Assembly: GCA_010206225.2 (NCBI GenBank)
Contig: VIQU02000002.1
Span: 112,638 to 176,637 of the forward strand
Length of the DNA stretch: 64,000 nucleotides
Direction: 5' to 3'
From: Lachnospiraceae bacterium MD308
Lineage (GTDB): Bacteria; Bacillota; Clostridia; Lachnospirales; Lachnospiraceae
Both the position numbers and the translations under genes were made by a program. The notes under the pieces are model-generated. The model was given only the letters and a program-made list of their open reading frames with translations, searched no databases and was not told where the DNA came from. This document shows positions 42,964 to 52,821 of the stretch, piece after piece. Position 1 is the first letter of the stretch, and the number at the start of each line of letters is the position of its first letter.

Positions 42964-43449
42964 TTGGATGTAAGGGACAAAAAAAGAATCCGCTTTATCG
43001 GAAAGATTTTGTTTGTACTTTATATTGCATTTATCATATATTTTTTGATATTCTCTGAGTGGTACGGGCGTTCTGGTGTGACGTCGGAGTATCGGTATAA
43101 TTTGGTATTATTCAGGGAGATTAAGAGATTTTGGAAATACCGGGAACAGCTTGGAATGTTTGCTGTGTTTACGAATCTGTTCGGTAATGTTCTGATTTTT
43201 ATGCCGTTTGGGTTCTTTATGCCTGCAGCATGCAGAAATAAAAGATTTTTATCTGCGCTGTGCTATAGCTTTGGTTTAAGTCTTTGTGTAGAAACATTTC
43301 AGTTGGCGGCAAAGGTGGGGAGCTTTGACGTGGACGATCTGCTTCTCAATACAGCCGGAGGCGCGGCAGGATATATCCTGTATGAGGTATGCAATGCAAT
43401 AAGGAGAAAATATGTTTACAAAAAAACAGAAAAAGACAGAGGAAGATAG
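42964..43449 (+). CDS. VanZ-like family membrane protein
   Basis: A 161-residue protein from a TTG start at 42964, with AAGGGGCG upstream. Four hydrophobic segments and the VanZ signature pattern are present: NLFGNVLIFMPFGFFMP, then SLCVETFQLAAKVGSFDVDD and LLNTAGGAAGYILY. VanZ itself lowers teicoplanin sensitivity; most relatives have no known role but act at the envelope. Its last 38 bases overlap the next gene. Confidence 0.88.
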   Translation: MDVRDKKRIRFIGKILFVLYIAFIIYFLIFSEWYGRSGVTSEYRYNLVLFREIKRFWKYREQLGMFAVFTNLFGNVLIFMPFGFFMPAACRNKRFLSALCYSFGLSLCVETFQLAAKVGSFDVDDLLLNTAGGAAGYILYEVCNAIRRKYVYKKTEKDRGR

Positions 43450-43807
43450 AGATAAAGAACTTGCAAAGGCGCGGGCAAAGCAGCGCAAAAAGCTGATAAA
43501 GACAAAATATGGGCAGAGACAAAAGAAACATGCAAAAAAGGGGATACAGTCTTGTCTTCTGGCTGCGGTTTCGATTGTTTTAGTTATTCTGATGTTTAAG
43601 AATTCGTTTGAAGCGAAGGGGGATATCAGCATTTTATACGGATTTGCAGGGCTTGCTATTCCAGTAATCGCATGGAGAGGGCTCGTATATGCGATCCGTG
43701 GTTTTAATGAGAGGGAAAAGAATTACATAACATGCAAGATCGGAGCCGGATGCAACGGTGCTTTGATTTTTTGGATGTGTGCAATATTTATCAGGGGGCT
43801 TTTTTAG
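43412..43807 (+). CDS. Small basic membrane protein of unknown function
   Basis: A 131-residue protein. AAGGAGA precedes the ATG, which lies inside the vanZ-like gene. The first 45 residues are highly charged and basic (KKQKKTEEDRDKELAKARAK), then three hydrophobic segments at about 47-62, 74-95 and 112-130. It may belong to the DUF6142-type proteins of Lachnospiraceae, but I am not sure. Its stop abuts the M29 gene start (zero-base gap), which suggests coupling. Confidence 0.7.
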   Translation: MFTKKQKKTEEDRDKELAKARAKQRKKLIKTKYGQRQKKHAKKGIQSCLLAAVSIVLVILMFKNSFEAKGDISILYGFAGLAIPVIAWRGLVYAIRGFNEREKNYITCKIGAGCNGALIFWMCAIFIRGLF

Positions 43808-45853
43808 ATGACAGAGGAAAGATATAAGTTAGCGATCGGCCGGATTCAGGAGATAGGAGCGGAACAGACAGTGGATGTGAAGTTTCGGGATTATTTCTGT
43901 AAAATGGCTGATTTTGTTATTATGATTGATGAATTGAAGTCCGTTCTTTCAGAAGGCGCGTATGCGGATGCGGCGCTTATAGAACTTCAGGAGTGGAATC
44001 AAAGGCTTTATTTTGATATTTTACCGGAGCAGTATGAAAAGAGTTATGCGAATCCGTCTAATGCTGTCAGAAAGCTTGGGGAAGAGTACGGTGCGCTTTT
44101 AAGCTTTTTGTATACGGAACTTCGGGGGATGATCGTGTATGTATTTGAGAAGAAAACGGAGTATCTTGACATTCTGATGGAGCTTTTCATCGAGATCTAT
44201 AATCAGTTTGAAGAGGGACTGCCAAAGATCAAAGACATCAAAGATACAATTTACTGGTATGCCAGCGATTACTGTGACGTATTTGCAGCTGACCGGATTA
44301 AGGAGCTGATTCTGCCGGGAGAATCTTTTGCGGCAGATATTATAAGGAACAGCAACCTTGAGGATATAAGATATCTGTATCAGTTCGGGGAATATGTCAG
44401 TGAAAATGAGCGAAAGGGCGCTCAGTATATGAACAGTCTTCCGGATGAAGTGATTCAGAAGATGGCGGACGTCTACACGGAAGGTTACCGCAGGGGGTTT
44501 GTGAACACGGGAAAAGATCTGTCGAAGAAATCTGTGGTGAATATCCGGTATGTGTTAGGATTTGAGCGCGTTGTGAGAAGAGCGATTGAGAACTTTGAGA
44601 AGATGGGACTTTCACCGGTCATTTATCGCGCCTCAGTAAGTGTTCTTACTAAACGGAAGAATTTAAGGATTGGATACTGCGGGGGCAACCCGAATCCCCA
44701 GTATGATTATGATCATCGTAACGATCAGGCTTTGTTTTTGGACAAGAGGTTCTTGGAGCGGAAAGTAGAAGTTATTCAGAATACCTATGAAAAATATAAA
44801 GAAGAGGCTGCGCAGTTTGCGGGGCCTGCGTGTATGGAAGTGTTTGGAGAGAAGCCGTTTTCGCCGGAACAGAAGAAGGAGGCAGTCAAGTTTACGGACA
44901 GACAGGAGGAGCTTTCCCGGCAGTTTGAAAACAGACAGAGCCAGATTACGAACGAGTACATTCGCGGAGATGAGCGGAGCTTTACCATCATTGCATATCC
45001 GGTGCCGGAGATTGGTGAGAAATATAAGGAGATTTTTGATGAGGTGATCCGGATCAATACACTGGATGCGAAGTTATATGAGAAGGTACAGCAGACATTG
45101 ATTGATGCGCTGGATCAGGGAGAGTATGTGCACATTCTTGGCGCAAACGGCAATCGGACAGACCTTAGAGTACAGCTTCATGGATTGTCGGATCCTGAAA
45201 AAGAGACGATTTTTGAGAACTGTGTGGCAGATGTGAATATTCCGGTGGGGGAAGTATTCACTTCTCCGGTGTTAGAAGGAACCAACGGAACTCTGCATGT
45301 TGGCAAAGTGTATCTGAATGAATTGCAGTATAGAGATTTGGAGATTGAATTTGTCAACGGGATGATCAGCGATTACCGATGCGGTAATTTTGAGCGGGAG
45401 CTTGAAAATAAGGAATATATCCGTGATAATATTCTTCATAAGCATCCGACGCTGCCTCTTGGCGAATTTGCCATTGGAACAAATACGACGGCCTACATGA
45501 TGGCCAAAAAGTATAAGATAGAAGATAAGCTGCCGATTCTGATCGCTGAGAAGATGGGACCTCATTTTGCAGTGGGGGATACGTGTTATAGCTGGAGCGA
45601 GGATGTAAAAGTCTATAACCCGAATGGGAAGGAGATCATTGCGAAAGAAAATTCAGTATCTGCACTCAGGAAGGAAGATGTGTCAAAAGCATATTTCCAC
45701 TGTCATACGGATATTACCATTCCCTATGAGGAGTTGTTGAGTATCGTGGTAGTTACAAAGACGGGTGAGAACATCCTGCTGTTAGAGAACGGGAGATTCG
45801 TGCTGCCAGGAACAGAAGCTTTGAATGAACCGTTGAAAAAAATGCACAGATAA
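43808..45853 (+). CDS. M29-type aminopeptidase with long N-terminal extension
   Basis: A 681-residue protein. The C-terminal 310 residues or so match M29 aminopeptidases (AmpS/PepS/aminopeptidase T): VPVGEVFTSP-like NIPVGEVFTSPVLEGTNG, LGEFAIGTNTTAYM, EKMGPHFAVGDTCYSW and HCHTDI give the expected metal ligands (Glu, Glu, His, Tyr, His, Asp). M29 enzymes are normally about 400 residues, so roughly 280-370 N-terminal residues are extra. That part is helical and contains no motif I recognise. No signal peptide, so cytoplasmic. The start directly follows the preceding stop. Confidence 0.85.
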   Translation: MTEERYKLAIGRIQEIGAEQTVDVKFRDYFCKMADFVIMIDELKSVLSEGAYADAALIELQEWNQRLYFDILPEQYEKSYANPSNAVRKLGEEYGALLSFLYTELRGMIVYVFEKKTEYLDILMELFIEIYNQFEEGLPKIKDIKDTIYWYASDYCDVFAADRIKELILPGESFAADIIRNSNLEDIRYLYQFGEYVSENERKGAQYMNSLPDEVIQKMADVYTEGYRRGFVNTGKDLSKKSVVNIRYVLGFERVVRRAIENFEKMGLSPVIYRASVSVLTKRKNLRIGYCGGNPNPQYDYDHRNDQALFLDKRFLERKVEVIQNTYEKYKEEAAQFAGPACMEVFGEKPFSPEQKKEAVKFTDRQEELSRQFENRQSQITNEYIRGDERSFTIIAYPVPEIGEKYKEIFDEVIRINTLDAKLYEKVQQTLIDALDQGEYVHILGANGNRTDLRVQLHGLSDPEKETIFENCVADVNIPVGEVFTSPVLEGTNGTLHVGKVYLNELQYRDLEIEFVNGMISDYRCGNFERELENKEYIRDNILHKHPTLPLGEFAIGTNTTAYMMAKKYKIEDKLPILIAEKMGPHFAVGDTCYSWSEDVKVYNPNGKEIIAKENSVSALRKEDVSKAYFHCHTDITIPYEELLSIVVVTKTGENILLLENGRFVLPGTEALNEPLKKMHR

Positions 45854-45924
45854 GGTATGCTAATGCTGGGTATCAGCAAATGACAGTAATAGAGCAATTT
45901 TAGAAGAAAGAAAGGACGAGGAAG

Positions 45925-46434
45925 ATGCCGAAAGTAGGAATTGTTATGGGCAGTGATTCTGACCTGAAGGTTATGAGCAAAGCTGCCAGAATGCTGGAAA
46001 AATTGGAAATTGATTATGAGATGACGATCATCTCTGCACACCGGGAGCCGGATGTGTTCTTCGAGTGGGCGAAAGCAGCAGAAGGAAAAGGAATGAAAGT
46101 TATCATAGCGGGAGCAGGTATGGCCGCCCATCTGCCGGGGATGTGCGCGGCGTTGTTTCCGATGCCGGTGGTAGGAGTTCCTCTTTCCGGAAAGAATCTT
46201 GAGGGTGAGGATGCGCTGCTTTCTATTGTGCAGATGCCGCCCGGAATCCCGGTTGCGACGGTTGCCATTGACGGTGGAATGAATGCGGCGATTCTTGCGG
46301 CGAAGATTCTTGCGACATCAAATGCAGAACTTCTTGATAAGCTAAAAGCTTATGCTCAGGAGATGAAAGAGACTGTGCAGGGGAAAGCGGCAAGATTAGA
46401 TGACATTGGTTATGAGGCGTATCTTAACGGTTAA
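45925..46434 (+). CDS. purE: N5-carboxyaminoimidazole ribonucleotide mutase
   Basis: Converts N5-CAIR to CAIR in purine synthesis. 169 residues with VGIVMGSDSDLKVM at the N-terminus, TIISAHREP (catalytic His), GAGMAAHLPGMCAA and DALLSIVQMPPGIPVATVAI. GAGGAAG precedes the ATG. It heads purE-purM-purN-purD. No purine riboswitch or Pur box was recognised in the 71-base leader. Confidence 0.96.
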   Translation: MPKVGIVMGSDSDLKVMSKAARMLEKLEIDYEMTIISAHREPDVFFEWAKAAEGKGMKVIIAGAGMAAHLPGMCAALFPMPVVGVPLSGKNLEGEDALLSIVQMPPGIPVATVAIDGGMNAAILAAKILATSNAELLDKLKAYAQEMKETVQGKAARLDDIGYEAYLNG

Positions 46435-46476
46435 TAGAGATTAAAAAGCTGTAAAGAGCAGAAGAGGAGAGAAATT

Positions 46477-47502
46477 ATGGATTATAAAAAGGCAGGCGTT
46501 GATATTGAAGCTGGCTATAGATCAGTGGAACTTATGAAAAAGCATGTGAAAGAGACAATGCGTCCGGAGGTTTTAGGCGGGCTTGGCGGTTTTGCAGGCG
46601 CCTTTGATCTAAGCGCAATTAAAAATATGGAAGAGCCGGTTCTTCTTTCTGGAACAGATGGCTGCGGTACAAAGGTGAAGCTGGCCTTTGTCATGGATAA
46701 GCACGATACGATCGGTATTGACGCTGTTGCGATGTGTGTCAATGATATAGCCTGCTCTGGCGGTGAACCTTTATTCTTTTTGGATTATATAGCATGCGGT
46801 AAAAATTATCCCGAAAAAATCGCAGCGATCGTCAGCGGTGTGGCAGAAGGATGTAAGCAGTCAGATTGTGCTCTGGTAGGCGGAGAGACGGCGGAGCATC
46901 CGGGGCTTATGCCGGTAGATGAATACGATCTTGCGGGCTTTGCAGTAGGAGTTGCAGATAAAAAGGATATTATAAACGGTCAGGAGATAAAACCGGGCGA
47001 CGTGCTTGTCGGCATGGCATCAAGCGGTGTCCACAGCAATGGCTTTTCTCTGGTCCGTAGTGTATTTGAGATGACAAAGGAATCTCTGGATACATATTAT
47101 GAGGAACTTCATAAGACTCTTGGGGAAGCGCTGATCGAACCTACGAAGATCTACGTCAAAGCGCTTAAGAGTATGAAAAACAACGGTATCCGAGTGAAGG
47201 GCTGCAGCCATATCACCGGCGGCGGTTTTTATGAAAATGTACCGAGAATGCTTCCGGACGGTATCAGGGCAGTGATTGAAAAAAACAGCTATGAAGTTCC
47301 GGCAATCTTTAAGTTGTTAGCTAAGAAGGGCGATATAGCAGAGGATATGATGTATCATACTTTTAACATGGGGCTTGGCATGGTGATCGCAGTTGCTCCG
47401 GAAGACAAAGAAAAGGTTTTGGAAGCAATAGCGGCGGCAGGCGAAAAGGCTTATGTTGTCGGATATACCCAGAAAGGCGAAAAAGGAGTTACATTATGTT
47501 AA
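46477..47502 (+). CDS. purM: Phosphoribosylformylglycinamidine cyclo-ligase
   Basis: Makes AIR from FGAM with ATP. 341 residues. Signature regions are [43 protein letters not shown] and [26 protein letters not shown] precedes the ATG. Its stop overlaps the purN start. Confidence 0.97.
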   Translation: MDYKKAGVDIEAGYRSVELMKKHVKETMRPEVLGGLGGFAGAFDLSAIKNMEEPVLLSGTDGCGTKVKLAFVMDKHDTIGIDAVAMCVNDIACSGGEPLFFLDYIACGKNYPEKIAAIVSGVAEGCKQSDCALVGGETAEHPGLMPVDEYDLAGFAVGVADKKDIINGQEIKPGDVLVGMASSGVHSNGFSLVRSVFEMTKESLDTYYEELHKTLGEALIEPTKIYVKALKSMKNNGIRVKGCSHITGGGFYENVPRMLPDGIRAVIEKNSYEVPAIFKLLAKKGDIAEDMMYHTFNMGLGMVIAVAPEDKEKVLEAIAAAGEKAYVVGYTQKGEKGVTLC

Positions 47503-48119
47503 ATGTCATAGTGCTGGTGTCGGGCGGCGGGACGAACCTGCAGGCGATCATTGACGCGGTAGAGACTGAAAAGATCAGTAACACGAGAATTTCCGGAGTT
47601 ATCAGCAATAATAAAAATGCTTATGCACTTGTTCGGGCTAAAAAGCATGGGATAGAGAATCGCTGCATTTCCCCAAAGGATTTTGAGACAAGGGCACAGT
47701 TTAATGAAAAGTTTTTAGAGGCTGTAGACGGGATGAAGCCGGATCTGATCGTACTTGCCGGATTCCTTGTTGTGATTCCGCCGAAGATGACAGAGAGATA
47801 CAAAAACCGTATCATCAATATCCATCCATCTCTGATCCCGTCCTTTTGCGGGACGGGATACTATGGACTTAAGGTTCATGAGGCGGCGCTCCTTCGAGGT
47901 GTGAAGGTAGTCGGGGCGACCGTTCATTTTGTAGATGAGGGGACGGACACTGGTCCGATCATCCTGCAAAAGGCAGTGGAAGTAGAGCCGGGCGATACGC
48001 CTGAGATCTTGCAGAGACGCGTCATGGAACAAGCGGAGTGGAAGATTTTACCGAAAGCCATTGACCTGATCGCGAATGGGAAAGTAAAAGTAGAAGATGG
48101 GAAAACTGTGATTTTATAA
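47496..48119 (+). CDS. purN: Phosphoribosylglycinamide formyltransferase
   Basis: Transfers formyl from 10-formyl-THF to GAR. 207 residues with [15 protein letters not shown] at the N-terminus, catalytic [10 protein letters not shown] near residue 106 (Asn-x-His) and the Asp in [11 protein letters not shown]. It overlaps purM by seven bases, with AAAAGGAG upstream. Confidence 0.96.
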   Translation: MLNVIVLVSGGGTNLQAIIDAVETEKISNTRISGVISNNKNAYALVRAKKHGIENRCISPKDFETRAQFNEKFLEAVDGMKPDLIVLAGFLVVIPPKMTERYKNRIINIHPSLIPSFCGTGYYGLKVHEAALLRGVKVVGATVHFVDEGTDTGPIILQKAVEVEPGDTPEILQRRVMEQAEWKILPKAIDLIANGKVKVEDGKTVIL

Positions 48120-48132
48120 GGAGGATGTGCGA

Positions 48133-49404
48133 ATGAATGTATTGATTGTGGGAAGCGGCGGAAGAGAGCATGCGATCGCGTACTGCGTGGCAAAGAGCGA
48201 GAAGGCGGATAAGATATACTGCACACCAGGTAACGCCGGAATAGCAGAGTATGCAGAGTGTGCTCCTATAGGTGCAATGGAATTTGAAAAGATTGTTGCA
48301 TTTGCGAAGGAGAAGGAGATTGGTCTTGTTATCGTGGGAATGGATGATCCGTTGGTAGGAGGATTAGTTGATGAGTTGGAGGCGGCAGGAATCCGCACAT
48401 TTGGACCGAGAAAAAATGCGGCGATCTTAGAGGGTTCCAAGGCGTTTTCCAAAGATCTTATGAAAAAATACAATATCCCTACGGCAGCTTATGAAAATTT
48501 TACAGATCCGGACAAGGCGCTGTCTTATCTTGAGACGGCGAAATTTCCGATAGTTCTTAAGGCGGATGGTCTGGCGCTTGGAAAAGGCGTGCTGATCTGC
48601 AATACGCTTGAGGAAGCGAAGGAAGGCGTAAGAACCATTATGCTGGATAAGAAGTTCGGCTCCGCGGGAAATGAGATGGTCATTGAAGAGTTCATCACAG
48701 GCCGTGAGGTGTCGGTGCTTTCCTTTGTGGATGGCAATACGATCAAGACTATGACGTCCGCGCAGGATCATAAGCGTGCAGGAGACGGGGACACCGGGCT
48801 GAATACCGGCGGAATGGGTACTTTCTCGCCAAGTCCCTTCTATACGGAGGAAGTGGAGGAATTCTGCCAGAAGCATATCTATCAGGCGACGGTAGATGCT
48901 ATGAAAGCAGAGGGAAGGCCGTTTAAGGGTGTGATCTTCTTCGGACTGATGATCACGGAGGAAGGACCCAAGGTTCTTGAGTATAATGCAAGATTTGGTG
49001 ATCCGGAGGCGCAGGTAGTCCTTCCGAGAATGAAGAATGATATGATCGAAGTGATTGAGGCTTGTATCGACGGAACATTGGATAAGCTGGATCTGCAGTT
49101 TGAAGATAATGCGGCTGTATGTGTCGTGCTGGCAAGTGAAGGATATCCGGTAAAATATGATAAAGGCCTTCCTATTGCGGGCTTAGAGGAATTCAAGAAG
49201 CATGAGGGATATTATTGCTTTCATGCCGGAACAAAGTACGACAATGGAAAGATTGTGACGAACGGCGGAAGAGTTCTTGGCATAACTGCAAAGGGCAAGG
49301 ATCTGAAAGAAGCCAGAGCCAACGCATATGCGGCGACAGAGTGGGTAAAGTTTGATAACAAATATATGCGTCATGATATCGGAAAAGCGATAGATGAGGC
49401 GTAG
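48133..49404 (+). CDS. purD: Phosphoribosylamine-glycine ligase
   Basis: Forms GAR from phosphoribosylamine and glycine. From the ATG at 48133, eight bases after AAGGAGG, it has 423 residues; the GTG at 48127 is too close to that site. ATP-grasp features are VLIVGSGGREHAIA, LKADGLALGKGV, GAGDGDTG-like AGDGDTGLNTGGMGTFSP and NARFGDPEAQ. The last gene of the pur cluster, before a terminator. Confidence 0.96.
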   Translation: MNVLIVGSGGREHAIAYCVAKSEKADKIYCTPGNAGIAEYAECAPIGAMEFEKIVAFAKEKEIGLVIVGMDDPLVGGLVDELEAAGIRTFGPRKNAAILEGSKAFSKDLMKKYNIPTAAYENFTDPDKALSYLETAKFPIVLKADGLALGKGVLICNTLEEAKEGVRTIMLDKKFGSAGNEMVIEEFITGREVSVLSFVDGNTIKTMTSAQDHKRAGDGDTGLNTGGMGTFSPSPFYTEEVEEFCQKHIYQATVDAMKAEGRPFKGVIFFGLMITEEGPKVLEYNARFGDPEAQVVLPRMKNDMIEVIEACIDGTLDKLDLQFEDNAAVCVVLASEGYPVKYDKGLPIAGLEEFKKHEGYYCFHAGTKYDNGKIVTNGGRVLGITAKGKDLKEARANAYAATEWVKFDNKYMRHDIGKAIDEA

Positions 49405-49440
49405 CCGGAAACTTAGTGATAAAGAATATTGGAAAAGAAG

Positions 49441-49485
49441 AAGCAGTGCCCTATACAGTATATGATGGGTTACTGCCTCTTTTTA
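49441..49485 (+). terminator. Terminator between purD and alpha-galactosidase gene
   Basis: GCAGT...CCC pairs with GGG...ACTGC (arms about 49443-49451 and 49467-49476) followed by CTCTTTTT. On the minus strand the stem is followed by TTCTTCTTTT, so it can end both convergent genes. Confidence 0.65.
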
Positions 49486-49526
49486 TGTATTTTATGGAAG
49501 TGTGTTACAGCATTTTAAATTCTATA

Positions 49527-51755
49527 TTAGTTTATTGCTTTTAAGATAAATAACCTTGAATCAAAGTCACAGGTCGGAATATTTCCCATAGCCATCTCGC
49601 CGACGCTTGAGTCGGTAGTGATAAGGCCTGCGTTCATAAGCTCGTCGCCGTAATGTCCTCTTCGGTCTGAGGAGAGTTCATAGCAGATGCCGGGATCAAG
49701 ACCTTTAAGGGAGATTCTTGTAAATGGCATGTTTGCACCGTTGAGTACCTTGTATACTCCTACGATAGCTTCCTTTTTATCCTCGCTTACCACCATCCAG
49801 GAAGTAGTCCCGTCCCCGTCAAATGGGCTTTTAAGACGATAGAATGTACCAAACTGGAACAGTCTGCGGTACTGTTTCATGAAGCTGATCTGCGCCTTTA
49901 CCTCTTCCTGCTCTTCTTCGGTCAGTTTGTTCAGATCCAGCTCATAGCCGAAGGTTCCGAAGTATGCCACGTTTGCTCTTGTATGGAGAGGCGTGTTCCT
50001 GTATACCTGATGGTTTGGTGTCACAGATACGTGGCTTCCCATGCAGCTTACCGGATAGCAGTAGGAAGTGCCATACTGGATTTTCAAGCGCTCTACCGCA
50101 TCGGAGTCATCGCTGGTCCAGCCTTGAGGCGCATAGTAGAGAAGCCCCGGATCAAACCGTGCGCCGCCGCTTGCACAGGATTCAAAGAGTACCTGTGGGA
50201 AGCGGCTGGTCAGTCTTTCGTAAAGGTCATAGACACCTAAAATATACCTGTGGAACACTTCGCCCTGACGGTCTGCCGGGAGAGCGGCGCTGTAGCATTC
50301 GGTAATGCTGCGGTTCATATCCCATTTTACATAGGAAACTTTGGCTTCCCCTAAGATCTTTGCCATCATCTCGTAGATACAGTCCACAACTTCCTTTCTG
50401 GAGAAATCAAGGACATACTGGAAACGCCCATGGGATGCGCTGCGTTCTGGTGTCTTTAAGATCCAGTCCGGGTGCTTCCGGTAAAGATCAGAATCCTTAT
50501 TCACCATCTCGGGCTCGAACCAGAGGCCGAACTTCATGCCGATATCTTCAATCTTCTGGGCAAGGCCTGTGATGCCATCGGGTAGCAGCTCTGGATTGGC
50601 GATCCAGTCGCCAAGTCCTGCCTTTTCATGGCGGCGTCCGCCGAACCATCCGTCATCCAGTACAAAAAGTTCTACGCCGCAGGCCATGGCCTTGGTAGCA
50701 ATGTTGACAAGACGCTCTTCAGTAAAATCAAAATAGGTTGCTTCCCAGTTATTAATCAGGATCGGACGTGCCTTATCCTTCCAGTAACCTCTTGCAAGAC
50801 GCATCTGGTACAGTCTGTGGAAGGTCTGGCTCATATGATTTAAACCCTTATCGGAGTATACCATGACAGCCTCTGGCGTCTGGAAGGACTGGTCAGGCGC
50901 TAATTTCCAGTCGAACCAGTGGGGATGGATGCCTAAGAGAAGCCTTGTCTCATTGTGGGTGCTCACTTCTGCCTGAGCGAGAAAATTGCCGCTGTATATA
51001 AGGCTGAAGCCGATGGCCTCCCCTTGGAATTCCGTAGCATCCGTCCGCTTTAGGATCACGAAAGGATTGTGGTTATGGGAGGAATGTCCGCGGACACTTC
51101 CCACCGATTGGATGCCCTGCTCAAGCCTCCTTGTCTTCAGGTGGCGTTCCCTGCCCCATGCTCCGGAAAAATGCACGAACTCATAATCGCAGTCCGGAAG
51201 ATCCATACAAAGGCTCATGGCTCTCGTAAGATGAAGAGTATCATCGCCTTCATTTACAAAGGCGGCGCTTCTTGCGATAATGCCGCCGTCGGAGAATATC
51301 GTGTAGAAAAGCTTCAAGGCAAGTCCGTTTACCGGATCCTTCAAGAAAAGGGTAAGTGTCTCAGCCTCAGAGTCATCCTCGGTGTAGGTAGCCGGAAGTC
51401 CGGGAAGAGAAGGCTTGCCCTTCTCGATGGCATACCCCTGATACTGGAAATCTAAGATGCGTCCGCCGTCTTTTCCTGTAACCTCTGCTGCCGGGTCCCT
51501 GAAATCGGTAGAGCCGTACACACCGTACTCCTGACTGATGTGTTCTAATGTATACTTGTAGTCGTCGTCAAAGAGATAAGAAGTCATCGGGCGGAAAGCA
51601 AACTCAAGGAAATGTGAAAAATCCTCTGAATGATGGATCCTTTTTCCAAAATAAAGCTGAGCCATCTGTCCGCTCTCAAGTACCGTCATGATATAGCTGA
51701 CGGAATCATTGCACAGATGAAAGGTACGTGTTTTTTCATTAAATAAAATACTCAT
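49527..51755 (-). CDS. Alpha-galactosidase, GH36
   Basis: Releases terminal alpha-1,6-galactose from raffinose, stachyose and related sugars. 742 residues, typical for the AgaA/RafA group, with no signal peptide, so intracellular. The nucleophile Asp is in YVKWDMNR near residue 475 and the acid/base Asp in WTSDDSDAVER near 545; LFESCASGGARFD and NNWEATYFDF are family signatures. GGAGG eight bases before the ATG at 51755 fixes the start; a TTG six bases earlier is less likely. An AraC regulator lies upstream on the same strand. No sugar transporter is adjacent. Confidence 0.95.
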   Translation of the reverse strand: MSILFNEKTRTFHLCNDSVSYIMTVLESGQMAQLYFGKRIHHSEDFSHFLEFAFRPMTSYLFDDDYKYTLEHISQEYGVYGSTDFRDPAAEVTGKDGGRILDFQYQGYAIEKGKPSLPGLPATYTEDDSEAETLTLFLKDPVNGLALKLFYTIFSDGGIIARSAAFVNEGDDTLHLTRAMSLCMDLPDCDYEFVHFSGAWGRERHLKTRRLEQGIQSVGSVRGHSSHNHNPFVILKRTDATEFQGEAIGFSLIYSGNFLAQAEVSTHNETRLLLGIHPHWFDWKLAPDQSFQTPEAVMVYSDKGLNHMSQTFHRLYQMRLARGYWKDKARPILINNWEATYFDFTEERLVNIATKAMACGVELFVLDDGWFGGRRHEKAGLGDWIANPELLPDGITGLAQKIEDIGMKFGLWFEPEMVNKDSDLYRKHPDWILKTPERSASHGRFQYVLDFSRKEVVDCIYEMMAKILGEAKVSYVKWDMNRSITECYSAALPADRQGEVFHRYILGVYDLYERLTSRFPQVLFESCASGGARFDPGLLYYAPQGWTSDDSDAVERLKIQYGTSYCYPVSCMGSHVSVTPNHQVYRNTPLHTRANVAYFGTFGYELDLNKLTEEEQEEVKAQISFMKQYRRLFQFGTFYRLKSPFDGDGTTSWMVVSEDKKEAIVGVYKVLNGANMPFTRISLKGLDPGICYELSSDRRGHYGDELMNAGLITTDSSVGEMAMGNIPTCDFDSRLFILKAIN

Positions 51756-51849
51756 TGCCAATTCCTCCGAATTAAAAATTATTGATATAGAGTATAGAAA
51801 AAAATGCAGAAAATTGATAGAAACATATGTTGAAGAAAACAGTCAAAAT

Positions 51850-51883
51850 GTTAAAAAGACTGTAAGAGGTTCCTACAGTCTTT
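51850..51883 (-). terminator. Terminator at the end of araC-type gene
   Basis: Minus strand: AAAGACTGTA (51883-51874) pairs with TACAGTCTTT (51864-51855) and is followed by TTTAACA. The first arm includes the last codons and stop of the AraC-type gene. It separates that gene from the alpha-galactosidase, so the two are probably separate transcripts. Confidence 0.75.
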
Positions 51884-52748
51884 CCAGAGTGTTCCTATTA
51901 TTCTGTAATTTTGACTTATGAAGGTTTAATACCTCCTTGCGGTAGCGGGAGGGCGTCTGCCCTTTTCTTATCTTAAACACCTTTGAAAAAATCAAAGGAT
52001 CGGTATACCCACAGGAGAGGGCAATGCTTTCAATGGACAGATCCGTCATGGTAAGCAGCTCCGTCGCCTGGGAGATACGGTAATTGGCCAGATAGTCCTG
52101 AGGAGACATGCCAAGGTGCGTCTTGAACAGGGTGTAGAGATAGCTTCGGTTGATGCAGACGTAATTGGCGACGTCAGTTACGTGGATTGGAAAGGAATAA
52201 TTGTTCTGGATGAATTCCACCGCCTGCAGGATATAAGGATTCTCTCCGTTGTGGAACACAGGGGGACTTACATGGATATCTCTGGTGAGTATGGAAAAAA
52301 ACTCGTATAAAAGCCCCTGAAGGAGAAAGCGGTGCGTAGTTGTGGAAATGTTATTTTTCAGCATATTCAGCACAACCCCCTTTAATTCTGCACCGTAGGC
52401 GCATTTAAAGATGGGATGCTGGTGGTTAAGCCCCATATCAGCCAGATATTTGTCCGCGTTGTTCCCGTCGAACCCAATCCAGATGTAAGACCAGGGATCA
52501 CTATCATCCGCCTGGTAAAAGGTCTGGATTCGGGGTTCGATCAGGAACCCGCAGCCCTCTTCCAGCAGATATTCCTTCTTGCCGATCCGGTACATCCCCT
52601 TTCCTTTCAGTATATAATGGATCAGGTAATTGGGCCGGACGGAGGGGCCGAAGCAGTGTCCGGCCTCACAGTCGGCATACCCGCAGTAGCATAAGTATAT
52701 GTCTGTAAATTTTTTGTCTGTCAGCTGCAGTACGTAAGCATTTTCCAT
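51873..52748 (-). CDS. AraC-family regulator (MsmR/RafR-like)
   Basis: A 291-residue protein. A cupin-like AraC ligand domain covers about residues 10-160 (LIHYILKGKGMYRIGKKEYL). A C-terminal double helix-turn-helix covers about 185-285 (VANYVCINRSYLYTLFKTHL and YTDPLIFSKVFKIRKGQTPS). It resembles activators of raffinose/melibiose use and lies just upstream of the alpha-galactosidase gene on the same strand, so that gene is the probable target. Ligand binding is not shown. Confidence 0.9.
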   Translation of the reverse strand: MENAYVLQLTDKKFTDIYLCYCGYADCEAGHCFGPSVRPNYLIHYILKGKGMYRIGKKEYLLEEGCGFLIEPRIQTFYQADDSDPWSYIWIGFDGNNADKYLADMGLNHQHPIFKCAYGAELKGVVLNMLKNNISTTTHRFLLQGLLYEFFSILTRDIHVSPPVFHNGENPYILQAVEFIQNNYSFPIHVTDVANYVCINRSYLYTLFKTHLGMSPQDYLANYRISQATELLTMTDLSIESIALSCGYTDPLIFSKVFKIRKGQTPSRYRKEVLNLHKSKLQNNRNTLERL

Positions 52749-52821
52749 AGAATTTCCACCTTGTGTCGTAACTGTACTCGTGTTGAAAAAAATATCCGTT
52801 GTTTCCCGTGATGCAGAAAAA

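Noticed and set aside
45854..45924. Possible purine riboswitch before purE
   Set aside because: The gap is only 71 bases and shows no aptamer-like folding or Pur box.
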